64,000 bases of DNA from Styela clava (lineage: Eukaryota; Chordata; Ascidiacea; Stolidobranchia; Styelidae). A program made the position numbers and the translations under genes. The stretch lies in assembly GCF_964204865.1 (NCBI RefSeq), contig NC_135252.1, positions 8,887,383 to 8,951,382 of the forward strand, in the 5' to 3' direction. How positions within the stretch are numbered: position 1 is the stretch's first letter; each line of letters begins with the position of its first letter. Shown piece by piece: positions 36,001 through 49,700 of the stretch. Under the pieces are notes generated by a model. It was not told where the DNA came from. It saw only the letters and a list, made by a program, of their open reading frames with translations, and did not search any database.

Positions 36001-39000
36001 ACCTAAATAAATGAATCAAAGTTATTTGTAGATGGTCTGACCGAATCTGTATCAAATCGATATTTGTCAGATCGTACAATAAAATTAATGATTGAATAAA
36101 TCACATCATTTTCTAACAATTTTAAAAAAATTACTGTAAACTCACATACTAGATTCTGATAGTTTGTGGGCAGGGTTTGCGTTATGTCGCGTCTACGATG
36201 TCAAATAAATCTTCACCACGAAGTGGACTATTAATTCTCAAATAGCGGGTTTGCTATTCCCATACACGACCTGTACTGGTAACCCGAAAAAACTATGATC
36301 TAGTAAAAGATTAAGCCGCCTATTCGTCCTTCCTCTGTATATATGTGAAAAATCTAAATGCTGTCAACGACATTGCTTTTCATAAATCCCTGAAAATTTC
36401 TGTTTATTACCTCAGGTTATCGTACAACGAACCCTTGCTGCGAAAAACTTGTCACATGCAAAGGGAGGTTGTGTAATGGCCGGATTGTTGAAAATATTAC
36501 CAATGTATATGATGGTTATGGTTGGAATGATTAGTCGAGTAGAATTTAAAGGTAACCTAAAAACGTTTTTATACACCAAGCTATGCACAAAGTTTCGGAA
36601 AATAGATACGTGAAAATGTCTTTAAATTGATAATCTCATATATATAATATACATTTATATATATTTATTGTTTGTCTGCAAAGTATGGGAAGTGAGACAA
36701 ATTAACACACAATTTATATATACAATATTACTATAAGATTTATGAAACTAACTTGGAAATAAAACCTCAAAATGCATTATCTTTGTTTACTATCCTCTGT
36801 TCAATCACTTTTCAGATGAAGTAGCTTGCGTTGATCCAGATGAATGTATGAAACATTGTGGAACGAAAGTTGGTTGCAGTAATGTAGCTTATCCGAAACT
36901 TGTCATCAAAATACTGCCTGTGGGTCTTCGAGGTAAAAATGAAGTTGTTTTCATTTGTTTTTATCCCAGTTTCGAATCAAAATCAAACTGAAAATGGGAG
37001 AATGCCTAGGTTAAATTTATTACTATATTTCCAGAAGAAAAGAATTTGATTTATTTAGTCGTTTGTATACGTTTGTTTATATATCACCTGCAACATTGAC
37101 TATGATATAAATTCTGAAAAAGCTGAACTTGCGTCACTTTTGTTTGTGAAAGTTTAACCTACGACTGCTGCTGCCATCTAATACTAAATTCATGCGGTAT
37201 TTCCTGAAAGCAAATTCGCAATAGAGCATGTAGATATTGTTCCACGTTTTTTTTATATTTCATAGGTCTCATGCTTGCGGTCATGATGGCTGCTCTCATG
37301 TCCTCACTGACGTCCGTCTTCAACAGTGCATCAACTCTCTTTACATGCGACATATGGACAAAAATCAGAAAGAAAGCTTCTCAAAGAGAACTAATGATTG
37401 TTGGAAGGTATTGCAACCCATTCTGTCAACGAAACTGTTTTTTTTTCATCAGTATTTCCTGTCGTGATTATTAGAGCACTTCATCGTATGTATCTTTTTG
37501 TGATAAAGTAACAAGAGAGCTCAAATATGGACACGAATGCTAAAATAAAGTAGCATCAAATCTTTTACTGTACCGGTATAGTCTCACCACGACCACTGAA
37601 ATTCAGTCCCAGAACCACGGCACGGTGCGCATTTTTTAGTTTTGTTGACGTCATCGCACTTGAAAAAACGAATCCCATATAGGCATAGAGCCTGCAGGAA
37701 GTTTTGAAATAAATAAAAGTAATAGCCTTCTAGCGAAAAATGCAGTCTGCAACCACTGACAATTTCACAGCAATTGGTTCAGTAGTTAATGAGAAAAGCG
37801 ATTTTTTCATAACGATAAGCAGAAAAATACTAACAACAACAAGAACAACATATAAAAAAAATGATCCATATGTACATTTCGTGTCCAATAATCTTATGCG
37901 TTATCTAATCTGCTTTAGGGTATTCATATTGGTCATGGTTGGAATCAGCATAGCTTGGGTACCGATTGTTCAAGTAGCGGCTGGAGGACAATTGTTCGAT
38001 TACATCCAATCTATAACCAGTTATTTGGGACCACCGATTGCTGTCATTTTTGTGTTGGCAATATTTTGGCCACGATTAAATGAACCGGTGAGTGGATATC
38101 TGTCATGTTATTGCTGTTGACATTAGACTACTGTATTTTCGAAGTATTGTATAGGCTTTCGCCAACTCTTTGAAGAGTTAAGGCGCTCCCGTAGTATGTG
38201 CACCAAGTTGGCGGACACCTGAACATAGTATGGGTACCAGGTTAGGGTTGGGACATAATTTTAGTCCAATTTTCTTTAGTTTAGTTCTATTACGAGTTCG
38301 GGGACTATAGCCAAGTGACTCCCGTAGTATTTGTACCTGAAATTATGGCCTAACCCTAACTTCGTCCGCCATCTTGGTCCACATACTACGGGAGTACCGT
38401 GAAAACATATTCCATAATTCATGTGTTTAAAAGACTTTCGTTATATGATCTATGTTGTTGAATTACAGGCGATGAATATACCACGATGTGGACTGTATAT
38501 TGACTGTATAAATTGCGTGTTCACAATGACTACTTTATTTTCCATCAGTATTAATTTCGCAATAAAGTTGTTACTATTTTATATCACTTATCAAACTTGG
38601 ATACTGAAATTTTACTGGCATCATGCAATTGTCCCAACGTGATTGCAATGTTTTGTTTCCCCCTGAACGTATCATAACAAACATGAACTTACTTTGAAGT
38701 TCACAATCTCTTTGTTTAGACTAGGTTATAATGTGTTTGTTCTCTATTTCTCTTCAGACACTACTTGATTTAATATTGAATTCATTTCATTTCAGGGTGC
38801 TTTTTGGGCTCTCATGATAGGTCTCGTAATTGGACTCATCAGAATGATTCTCGATTTTGCCTATGGAGCGCCATTGTGCGGAGAAGAAGAATTCAGGCCA
38901 TCAGTGATATATAAAGTAATGCTATAATTACTTTAAATTATTAATTGTAGTATATATATTGTCATTTTAGTACTATGCACGAAATGCAAAACAGCCTGAA

Positions 39001-40468
39001 TTCAGTATAAAAAATTATTCAACCAATATAACGTTCACGATACTGCTTTTTTCACAAGTCAGTCATCTTCATCCGATGACAAACATTTTCTCATACCTTA
39101 ATACAACAAAACAGCAATGCAAAAAAAAATATGGACACGAAATCCAAAACAAAGCAGTTCCAAAATTTACCCAGTACCGGTGCTCGGACCACCAGATAAC
39201 TGAGATGTGATCACAGAACCACGCAACAGTGCGCATTGTTAACTTGATGTCATCATCATTTCGTATACAATACCTATTATATTGAATTAATCGTTGTTTG
39301 GTGGACTTTCATTGCTTATTTCATTTCTGTGGTTTCATGTGTTGTTTGAATGTTCTTTCCAACTAGACACTGTAAATTACTGATGAATTTTCAGAGAGTT
39401 ATGCCTATGTATTAGTGATTCCGTATGTACCGACTGCAAGAATACTGTAGCAAGAATCAAAATGTAAATCAAAGATATTGAATGGCTCAAATATCTTGCA
39501 TTTCATATTCACAAATTTTATTCTGTTTCATCCGAGCAAACTCAGTTATCGAATCACTCAATATATATAATAAAAAAATAGCTGTCAATTCATCATTTCA
39601 GATTCACTATTTACATTTCGCTCTGATATTGGCCGGGTGTACTCTCATTATAGCAGTTATTGTGAGTCTTCTCACTCCTCCTATTCCCAAGGAACATGTG
39701 AGTATTATTGGTGCTTATACTACTTTACTCTATATATACTATTCCGAAATTAATCTTTAATTGTCAAATTACTTTCAGCTTTACAGACTCACATGGTACA
39801 CAAGACACAGTAAAACAAAGAGAATACCGATATATAAAAGTGAAGGAAAAGCTCTATCAAATGTAAATTTGTTTTTCTGTATTTTGAGTTTACAATCATG
39901 GGATACGGGAGCGAGGCTTTATTGTAGTTCGAAACTTTAGTATTGTAGTATATTATATTCATATATATAGCGTTATTTTATAATATTCTTTTTGACCCAA
40001 TATATGCATTAGATTGAAATGGGAGTTACAAATCCTGCTATGGAAAATGACGACGGCGAGACTGTTGGCGAACTACCGGGAGTAGGAAAGACGGAAACGT
40101 CCACCAGTCCACCACAAGGTATACATGCATACGCTTTTATCCTTTTCTATATCTCATTTACTCTACTACCTACTTTTATACATATTACTCATGTGTATTG
40201 TAAATATAATTTGGACTCTCTGACTATATAATTTTATATGTTTCACACTCCTAATTATATTATACATTGCTTGACAGACGAAGACAAATCTTGTGTAAGG
40301 AAGGGATTCGATATATTTTGTGGCCTCGACGACACCCAACCTAAAAATGAAATTCCAATCATGCAGATTACAGATATCACAGAAAAGAAATGGGCAGCTA
40401 TTGCAGTCAATGTGTCGTGTGTCATTATGTTAATTGTCATGATATTCCTTTTTGTATGGTATCGTTAA
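33014..40468 (+). CDS. slc5a: SGLT-type sodium/solute cotransporter (SLC5A)
   Basis: Fourteen exons: 33014-33148, 33449-33625, 33753-33917, 35095-35281, 35724-35929, 36416-36551, 36816-36932, 37266-37407, 37919-38087, 38796-38915, 39602-39697, 39779-39862, 40013-40118 and 40278-40468. They give 676 residues; human SGLT1 has 664. It is a plasma-membrane LeuT-fold symporter that couples sodium entry to sugar or related solute uptake. The family motifs are strong: [54 protein letters not shown] and CGL near the C terminus. SGLT1 sugar-site residues are kept: N78, H83, E102, Y285/W286, K316 and Q452 (SGLT1 N78, H83, E102, Y290/W291, K321, Q457). The position of SGLT1 T287 is alanine (A282). The glutamine at 452 argues for transport rather than the SGLT3-type glucose sensor. 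The start is the first ATG of an N-terminal exon ending in the first membrane helix. Which SLC5A subtype it is cannot be settled. Confidence 0.95.
34487..35052 (-). CDS. candidate nested gene or relic in SLC5A intron 3
   Basis: On the strand opposite the transporter, two overlapping frames look coding-like. The upstream one (35052 to about 34850) contains [14 protein letters not shown] and [18 protein letters not shown]. The downstream one, after a good acceptor (GTGTTTTTTCAG), runs from about 34720 to TAG at 34489-34487 and ends [16 protein letters not shown] phase-0 donor-like GTGCCG after SPD in the first frame could join them. The helical character recalls armadillo/HEAT-like repeats, but I do not recognise the protein. 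No first exon was found. It may be a real nested gene, a decayed insertion, or chance. Confidence 0.3.
37511..37852 (+). repeat. dispersed repeat family R, copy 1
   Basis: A roughly 310-340 bp block with a GTACCGGTA core, a CGGTGCGCATT segment, TGACGTCATC, a region with TTTGAAATAAATAAAAGTAAT, and an AACAACAACAAG tail. Partial or full copies lie at 39108-39262, 53617-53936 and, inverted, 55037-55353. The copies share no clear terminal inverted repeats. It lies in SLC5A intron 8. Confidence 0.6.
38182..38398. mobile_element. GGCGCTCC-ended MITE, copy 3
   Basis: About 217 bp with ends GGCGCTCCCGTAGTATGTG and CATACTACGGGAGTACC, the least decayed terminal inverted repeats of the family, plus an internal second CCCGTAGTATTTG. 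It lies in SLC5A intron 9. No target duplication is obvious. Confidence 0.65.
39108..39262 (+). repeat. dispersed repeat family R, partial copy 2
   Basis: This matches the first half of the family R repeat (ATATGGACACGAAATCC, ACCCAGTACCGGTGC, GTGATCACAGAACCACG, TGATGTCATCATC). The AACAACAAC end is missing. It lies in SLC5A intron 10. Confidence 0.55.
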
Positions 40469-43400
40469 GAGATTCGTTAATTCCATGTTTAATTCGGCAA
40501 ATGCACATCGACTTATTAAACATTCTCTGAATCATGACAATACCGTCATATATATATGTTTACCTTATTTGTTTGCGTGGGTTAAAGTAACAGTGAATTC
40601 AAAAATTACACCTTCTGCTATATAGTGAAAATAATAGTGTCTATAAATGGACACAAAAATTACATTTATCTGCGTCCGATTTCTCGCCACCAATAACTTT
40701 TTACTTTTGTAACAACTTACGGTGGCATTGTGGTGGTGTCTCTTTTATATCCTATAATGGAAAATCCCATTCCATTTTCAGCTATACTATATCTTACGAT
40801 CAAATAAGTCATTTGCACAATATATTACAAAATATGAGTAAGCTATCTCTACTCCGTGCGATGAATTTATTTTGATAATCGAATTAGAGATGCCAACATT
40901 TTCCAGTTATATAATATGTAACCAATAACGTTTGGTAATTTTACTAAACAATAAACAAATATTGCCTTTTTCTATCATGATGTTCTTCGTTTTTAGAACT
41001 GAATAAACCTTCTTTAAATATATGTACACTTATAATGGGTGTGAACCGTTATCATTCGAACAAGCATCAGCAATATAAGGTGAATTTATCGTTATCAAAT
41101 CAAAGCATTGGTAATAAATCACATCACTACGGTATTGTAATTATTGCATATTGCAATCATGTATATTGGGCGTCACACTAATTGAGGAACCGAGCAGTTG
41201 ATCGATCATTAACAAGGTGGGCGAGGGCGAGGATTTTGAGGCGTTACTTCGCAGAATGCCTTCAACGGCATTAAAGCTTTTTTTTAAACTTTGACAATCT
41301 ACCGACTTGCATGCTACCCCGATCATGAGCCATTGTAGTTGGGAAATCACAATATGAAAAATGAATCCGTAGATTGAATTGGATGTTTCTCCTCTCAATT
41401 CATCAAAGGTTATGCAGGGTCCTGATTTTAAAATATATATGTGACATTATAGCATATTTTATCCAGGAATTACTGAGGATTATGAAAATATAGCGAAATT
41501 CACTAAATTTCACGAAACTTTGCTAAGATTTCCTCAAAACTAAATAACGCGCTTTTATCAAGAAATAAGTAAATTCACCTCAGACCAAAGTTAAACGCGA
41601 CTACTTAAATGCCGACAGCTACTGAACTATAGTTACTTCATGTTATGAATCATGAATGTGGATAATACGCCAGTAAGAACCGGTTACCACAAGGAGACTC
41701 GAAGCAGTTAAAATCATTCAGATCAGAAAAAGACATCTGCGAGATGTCTAATGAATTTCACGGAACTAACGTACATGAAGAAGTACATTTCATTTTGATT
41801 TTATCCTGTGTATATCAATCAGGTATTCAAAACCATGTCCCCATTATTCCCAAAGTCCATTGAATTCTCTGACAACATATTAATTTTACTCGCACAGTTA
41901 TGACTACTGGCTTACTTACATAAACGCAATCATTTTTCACATTTAATTTACCCTTCTTCAGTAAGATCTATTATAATCAGGATTTGTATTATATCATAAC
42001 TATTCAAGTAGGTAGGTGAAGGGCATTCAAGTTTATTTGAAACGATATGATCATAAAACGTACTCATATATCAAGTAGATAGGCGTAAATCGTACCTGTG
42101 ATCAACCAACGAAAAATAGTATATTAGGCCTTTGCCATTTTGCATTGTAATGAATTGTGTTTTAGTCAGGTTGGATATCATTACAAAAAGAGACCATGAG
42201 CGACCATTGAGCATTATGTGATTGACTATTTTACATTCATACAATGATTAGAAAATAGAGGTTAATTTTTCTCTTTTACGTCTCCTTTGATTATCTTTAA
42301 ATCTATAGGGATTTGTATGTAATGATGGCTTTACAATATCATATTTAAATATAAATCGATGCACATATTGCTAAATCACTTGGATATTGAAGGAATCTAT
42401 AAATTCGTCTGCAATAGGTGATTTAATCCTATTTACGAGACTATTTTCCGCTTTACGATCGAATTGGACGCTCTAAATGGGCCACACAATGGATTCTTCT
42501 AATTTTCGCCAACAGAAGAAATGCTTCGTTCATTATGATCACTTCTACTAAATGTGGACTCTCTTCCTGATAACTTAGTTCATAATTTAGGATTTTTAAA
42601 GTAAACACTTGTGAGGCAGCATAGCATTTTGAATAAAGCATTAATTGCAGTTATTTGCAATTGAGCATTTAAGTGAAGTTTCAGATGTAACGTCATCGAC
42701 GTAATTCCGATTACTTCCCACGCTGATATACGTAATATATAATATGTTATAGAATGATAGAACAAAAAACTTAATTATGGTGGTTGTATGACGAGAATGC
42801 GTCAATAATGACTAAACTAATCAGGACAAAGGTGGAAATTTACTAGAAGTTCTACCAACATAGTTGATGATTTTTCTCGTGACAATCATTACTCTCAGTT
42901 TCTATAAGGTGTTATTTCTATATTATTAAGCAGACTACGCTGAAATAATTTTTTTTCTAAGCTAACAGTGACAACTAATTTGAAACCTTTTCTGTAAATG
43001 GAGCGAGCCTTGCTTAGAGCAAAAATGAAAATATTATTACAGTATGATTTGTTGAATATCGAATTGTTCCTATTTCGAACTTCTTTTTCACATAGTACAG
43101 TATATAGACCGCAACAATGCAGTAGATTATGTTGACATTACAGTCCCACTGATTACCTTTAGACTTTTAAACCCTCATTTCAGGTTCATGGTGATGTAAG
43201 TCATGACTGCACGCAACCGCAGCGGTTATGAATAGAAGACCGGTGCGTCAATAATCTATTCCGTTTGTCTTCATTGGGTCATTATGCTCTGAAAATTAAG
43301 TTTTCCATGGAATACTGGCAGACAAGCAGCTCTGTGCTAAAACCCACTCACACATTTCAAATAATCATTAACGTTGATCAAAATTGCAAATGTAGAAAAT

Positions 43401-43760
43401 GAAATAACAGGCAGTAGTAGCATTTCAAGCAGAAGCGACCCAGGACATGTAATTAACAAGACAGATTCAAGTTTAGGCACGAAAATGACAAATAAGAGAT
43501 GTTGTCCCATCCAAAATTTTTCACGCGACTTCTTTTGATATTTAGCCTTTTAGTTGTAATGGCTTAGTTTTCTTCGGAAAATAAAGCAATTTGAGACCAT
43601 ATATAGATCAGAAAATACCCATTTAGAACATGTGAGTTTTTCGTTCTCACCTTCAAATTTATTCAATCAAACTATCTTCAATGTATGACATAAACAAGAG
43701 ATCAATATAAACACATTTTGTTATAGATATAACTAAATTGTAAATTTTGCTAAGAACTAA
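40469..43760. other. intergenic region between SLC5A and gad
   Basis: A 3.3-kb gap between two co-oriented genes. An ATTAAA poly(A)-like hexamer at 40515-40520 lies about 47 bases after the transporter stop. The minus-strand ORF at 41141-41398 has somewhat protein-like composition but no recognisable motif or splice context. The rest is AT-rich with no gene seen. It probably carries the gad promoter. Confidence 0.5.
40515..40520 (+). terminator. SLC5A polyadenylation signal (ATTAAA)
   Basis: The common variant hexamer ATTAAA lies 47 bases downstream of the SLC5A stop codon. Confidence 0.45.
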
Positions 43761-46700
43761 ATGTCAAGGAATCGAGCTTTTTCCCAGGACTGTACTCCAG
43801 GTGAGTTTTCGTAAATATGTTTCATCGTTCATTAATATTTTTGAAAATACGCATGCACTATATTTGCACTAGACTTTTGGGTATTTCAGCAGTCATACAG
43901 AATAGAAAGATGTTGTCCCGAAAGTTTTCTGATGTTATTGGAGACAGACTAAATATTGAAAATATCATTGAACATTCTCCGATAACGGCAAAGGAAAAGA
44001 AAAAAGTGGAGTATGACTTCGGAAAACTATCCGTAGAAGGTAAGAAAGTAACAGCCTAAATTACTGACCAAAAATAGAAAATTAGTTTTGTTTTACCCAT
44101 TCCGAGCCTAGCGTTAAGATCAGTAGCGATCCGACAAAACCCCCTAAATTGATCGTCGCATAATTGAGTACATGACTATTTGATTCAGAGTGTTACTCAA
44201 TTTGATATAAGATTTTAAGTTATCTTTTTTGGGTTACATTCATTTTGGCTAGTCTTCATATTTTTTTGGTTGATTCAAACACGTGGATAGGAAATCTCGT
44301 GGCATTGTTTTACACGAAATTTTTCCAAGTTGAGGTAACAATGAGGGGGACATATAATGTCAGGTAAAAGTGATAGGAATGTGTATTTTCAGATAAAAAT
44401 TATCTGACGTTGGATGATATATCGTATGCGCCAATAGCAGTATACTATACAATAATTTATCCCTGCGATAAAACATTTAGTCTATGTTTCAGTAACAAAA
44501 TTTTGTTGGCTTTTAATTTGATAATATTTATCATAATTGTCTAAAAATGAAATTCTTAAATTTACAAAATAATTTTTCCATTTAAGACATTTATCCCAAA
44601 TCTAAAAGCGGAATCATCACAGAAGAGTTTATGAATGAACTGTTGAAAATATTGGTGCAATACGTCCATAAGACATTTGATAGAAAATCGAAAATACTTG
44701 ATTTCCATCATCCCCATCAGTTTCTGGACGGAATAGAAGGTAACCGCAAATTTTTCAGTTTATTTCAGTTAAACAGAATCTTTTACCTTTACATAATTGC
44801 AACGAGTATTTTTAATCAGATCCATTCTTAATAAAGAATTTGGTAGCCATTAAAAAAACGTAATAATTTTGCCGACTTGCTTGATGCAGTTTTATGTAAA
44901 TGCATTAGAAACATTGTCAAATTAAGTTGTTTCTGTATATTGTATAATTGTTTGCCTCCGATTGAATCTTCTTGTTGCTTTTAAGTAGGGTTTTGTTTTT
45001 TATCAATTCTAAAAAAACATCGTGCTTTAAAACAAGGGCTTGTTTTAAATCAAATTTTTTCTGTATTTTTTGTATTTTTTATTGAAATACCCCTTGCATT
45101 GCCGCGAAACTACGACAAAACGTTGCATTCGGGCAGATGTACACGCAGCCGGAATTATAATTTTGAAAATGTAAGTAAAAATTCCTATTTCGATTTTTAC
45201 TTCTATTGCATTTATTTATCGCGACGTTCGTATCTCCACAAAGGTCATAAGATTTTAACCGGAATGTTTATCCGAGATATCAAAGAGACGTTTTCAGTAA
45301 GAAAAATCATGAAAATTAGCTCACAAGCCTATATATACTACAAAATCAATTAGAGGAATGGCAGCCTTCGGCAAAACGAGTGGGTTGCGAATTGCGATAA
45401 TGAAGAATATGCTTACATCGACGGCGGATGATCCACGCTATAGCCTGGCCTATGTTAATCGTAAGAGTCCTCTGATGCAAAGACGCCACAACTAATCTGT
45501 TATGACGCCATGATATGGATTTCGAGTTCATATATAGACAGATTGACATTTTTCTCATAAAATGAAGGCATTATTACTGTTAATACTGTTCGGTTAATTT
45601 ATCTTAGCAAGCTTTGTTTTTAAAGTTGAAGTGATAGAGTTTTTCAAGATTATACAAATTTTAATTTTCGCAAGGTGGTTTCGTCGCAGGGCCGTTTACG
45701 TAATGCCGTTACGTTATCGTTTGCGTCTTACTGCGCAAACCACTGAGCTACAACCTGAGAAGGTGTGCATGAGCCTCTATCGTTATTTGTGGCGTTTTGA
45801 AGAATTTATAGCAAATAAGAAGCGCTTGCTTGGCAAGTTTTTACATCCATTTTTTTTCAACTTATTTAATACAAAAAAATTAAATAGTACAGCCATTTTA
45901 AACGAAACAGGCAAAAAAACTTGATTTAAAACAATTGTTTTGAAACAATTCTTTTTGAACAAATCCCTACTTTAAGTATAGCGGTATATTAGTAGTTTGT
46001 GATTCTGCCTCGTAATAATCAGTTATAATACCTTTGTGAACATATTCTGATGGATACCTTATTATATCAAATCAGGGTTCAGTCTAGATTTGGACGTTGG
46101 GCCGCAATCTCTTGAACAACTTCTTGTCGATTGCCGGGATACTTTGAAATACGGAGTAAAAACAGGTTAAATATGATTTTATATTCCTTAATGCAAACAT
46201 AGTACTTAAAGATAAGCATTTACCTGTTTTTACAAGTATATATATATAACAAATGATGGAAAATATTTTAATGTTTCGTTTTGCATTATAATAAACCACA
46301 ACAAAAATATTTCTTATATAATAATATTTTAAAGTTGGAGAACAAAAATGCACGAAATTAATTTTATCTGTAATAATATATAATTCCTGAAAATGTTCTA
46401 AATAAGAAAAAATCCACATTTTTTTGAGCTGATGATTTGTATGATTCACTTGTTTGATTTTTGAATTGATATAAATGCGGTTTGCCTGAACGATCTTACC
46501 AACTTTTCATAAAGTCAGAATTTTCTCAAAGTAAATATTGAGCGGTGACGGTATCGGGCGACGGCGCAAAATATATGTATATTTTCAAATGGCATCAATT
46601 GCTTGTTTAATTCGCTTTATTGAATTCAAACATACTACGTTTTTATTACTCAGGCCATCCACGCTTTTTCAATCAACTTAGTAGTGGATTGGATGTTATA

Positions 46701-49700
46701 TCTTTGGCAGCTGAGTGGGTAACTTCAACTGCAAACACAAACATGTAAGTAGCTGGATTGCTAGAAGAGAGATGCATGTTTCACTGGAAAAAATTACTCA
46801 ACTAAATACCGATTTTTGATTGGTGTGAAAATCCTCACACAACGCGTAATATTGTAATCATTAATATTTCACAGCGCCATTTGTGTGCGTGACAACTGCA
46901 ATCTCTTGGGTCGTATAGAATTCACCTTTTGTTTATTATTGATGTATTAATCGATTTAGGACGAACACATATGTTGCACAAACAAATTTTTGTTGAAGAC
47001 GTGTTAATAAAAAGGTGTTTTTACACATTTCATATATTTTAAACATTCCGTTGCTTTGTTTTTCAATAATTAAATAAAATCTAGCATTTTGATTTTTACT
47101 CGAATAAAAGTTATGGAATCAACTTTAACTTTATATGGAACGGAAAATGTTCAACCACGAGCTTTTATTTGTTTGTCATGGTCTTATATATGGTGGCTAG
47201 AATGAGATAATAAGTTTTGAAATATTATGCAAAGCCCTTCTCTTGCAACGGGTTGATGCATACACAAATTTGGGCGCATGTTCACTAAACGCCGTAAGTA
47301 CTTTTAGTTGGCGTGGTACAAACATTTTTGCCTATGTTATTCCTAACCCCCAGATGTCTACGTCTTAAAAAAATTACGTGACTACGTCGTCAAAATCACG
47401 TCATAGAGCTTGCCAAAGAAATGATACGATCGCCCGAAATGGCATCTCCGCTGACGATAACCAACTCGCTAACGCCAGCGATCTCTCTCATATAGGGATC
47501 GTTACGACGAGAAAACGAGAGAAATAGCTTGCCTGATTTCTGGTGATCGTCTGCGCGTTTTGGACGACAATCCGTATACTCGAACGGGCATTATTTCGTC
47601 ACTGTGACGTAATTTTCGGATGACGTAGTCGGGTGGGGGTTAGAAATGACATATGCGAAAATGGCTATGCCACGCTAAATAAGAGTACTTGACGGCGTTT
47701 AGTGAACTATCCCCCAAATTTGCTGCTCGTTGCTTGTATAATGAACTGCCTATAAGTATACGTTGAAAAAATCAGCAAGATGAAATGAGATTCCGTGGTA
47801 GTGTTAGGTAAGTAACTTTTGTATTTGTTTATAATATACTTCATAACATATGAACCATCTTAACTCTTAGGTTTACGTTTGAAATTGCTCCTGTGTTCGT
47901 CTGTATGGAAACAATTGTTCTGCGTAAGATGCGTCAAATAATTGGTTGGGAAGATGGTGAGGGAGATGGAATATTTTCTCCAGGTAAATTGAGTTATTTA
48001 GATAGTAGTAGGTGGTCTTTGCTCGTGCTAGTAAGTTCCGTTACTTCCTAACTCCTGAACGCCATCCAGATATCCACTCATTGTTAGACACCCAACCCAA
48101 TGATGAATTATTATTAGAGTTCATCAAATTAGATTTTACTTGGAAACATGAAGCATAACATTTGTTTGAAATATATTGACTATCCGTTAAAAGATTTTAT
48201 GTAAAACTTGCTTCTCTTTTTTAGGTGGATCTATTAACAACATGTATGCAGCAATGATAGCAAGAAATCTAAGTTGTCCTGATGTGAAGAAATTGGGAAT
48301 GAAACATTCACCAGACATTGTGATGTTTGTTTCTAAACACGTATGTCATTTAATATTAACAATGATATATATTATAATATATCAAACTTCCTCAGCACAA
48401 TATTCCTATCTCTTCATTGGTATTTCATAAATTTGTATTATTCTGTTTCAGGCACATTATTCCAACTCAAGACCAGCGATAACACTTGGAATTGGAACTG
48501 ACAATGTTATTTTGGTTGATGTCGATAACAGGTATACCAAGTTCAATATTGAATGGAAATTGTTCTGGTCCAAATCTCAACTATATAAAATATACAGGCC
48601 ACATCAAAGGTAGATTCATTGAAATTGCCTTGTATTTAAAGGCTCTGTAATAAAATACTTTGTGCTGCCTGACTTGCTCTATGGGGAATGAAAGTCTCTC
48701 TTATGAACTGATGAACAAATAATACAAGAGATTTAAGAAGCTCAGAGGTGGTAATGTCAACACCAAGAACAACAGCATTGATTAAACAAAAATTTTCCAA
48801 CAGCCCACTTACTGAGCGAAAATAAATTATCTTGAAATGCTTTAACAGCAAAGAAAAGTTGTATCACTACTAAATAAATTTTGTTGATCATTTACAGGCG
48901 AACTTCTAGTTTAATAAGTTGTAACAAATATGACAAAGATCATACACTGTTTCTTTACGTACCAGGGGACGTATGAAACCATGTGATTTAGAGAAGAAAA
49001 TCCAAACTGCATTGTTAAATGGAAAACAACCATTTTATGTCTGTGCGACTGCTGCAACAACAGTACTTGGCGCATTCGATCCAATAACACCCATTTCAGC
49101 TATTTGCAAAAAGTATGGATTGTGGCTCCACGTTGACGTATGTAAAAATTAGAATAATTTACAATATCGGAATTAACAAAAATATAAAGTTTTCATTCTG
49201 AAATTAAATAATTCACTGATGAAATTCAATTTCGTTAAAAACGAATATGCATATTCAAATTCCAAACTATAGGCCAGCTCTGGTTTTGCGATACTATCTT
49301 TCGAATAGGTTTTTCACCTTAGCCAGCATCGAAATATCAATTTACTATTGCGCTGTTCACTGTGGCAGTAAATTTTCTGCGGTCTATGTTAAAATGTTTT
49401 ATTACTATTTCTTATAAAGTTTTGAAAACCACTTTTGAGAATATACCTACATAAACTCAGGCTGCTTGGGGTGGAGGAGCATTGATGTCAAGAAAACATC
49501 GTTTTCTTCTACGAGGAATTGATCGAGCTGATTCTGTTACATGGAATCCACACAAAATGATGGGAATAACTTTGCAGTGTTCCGCACTTCTCATCAAACA
49601 CAAAGTAAGTTTGCCTCGTTATTTTTATGCAGTTGGTGAAAACATACTGCTGCTCAACCAGAATGCATTGTAGAACAGCATACAGCAGAACAGCAGAAAG

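Noticed and set aside
41141-41398. 85-codon minus-strand ORF
   Set aside because: No family resemblance and no splice context, so it was not listed as a gene.
45731-45758. Possible tRNA gene (box A-like GTAGCTCAGTGG on the minus strand)
   Set aside because: No matching box B, acceptor stem or anticodon arm could be found; at most a SINE-like remnant.
46084-46449. 121-codon minus-strand ORF
   Set aside because: It is antisense to gad exon 4 and extends into the intron; the plus strand there is clearly the GAD coding sequence.
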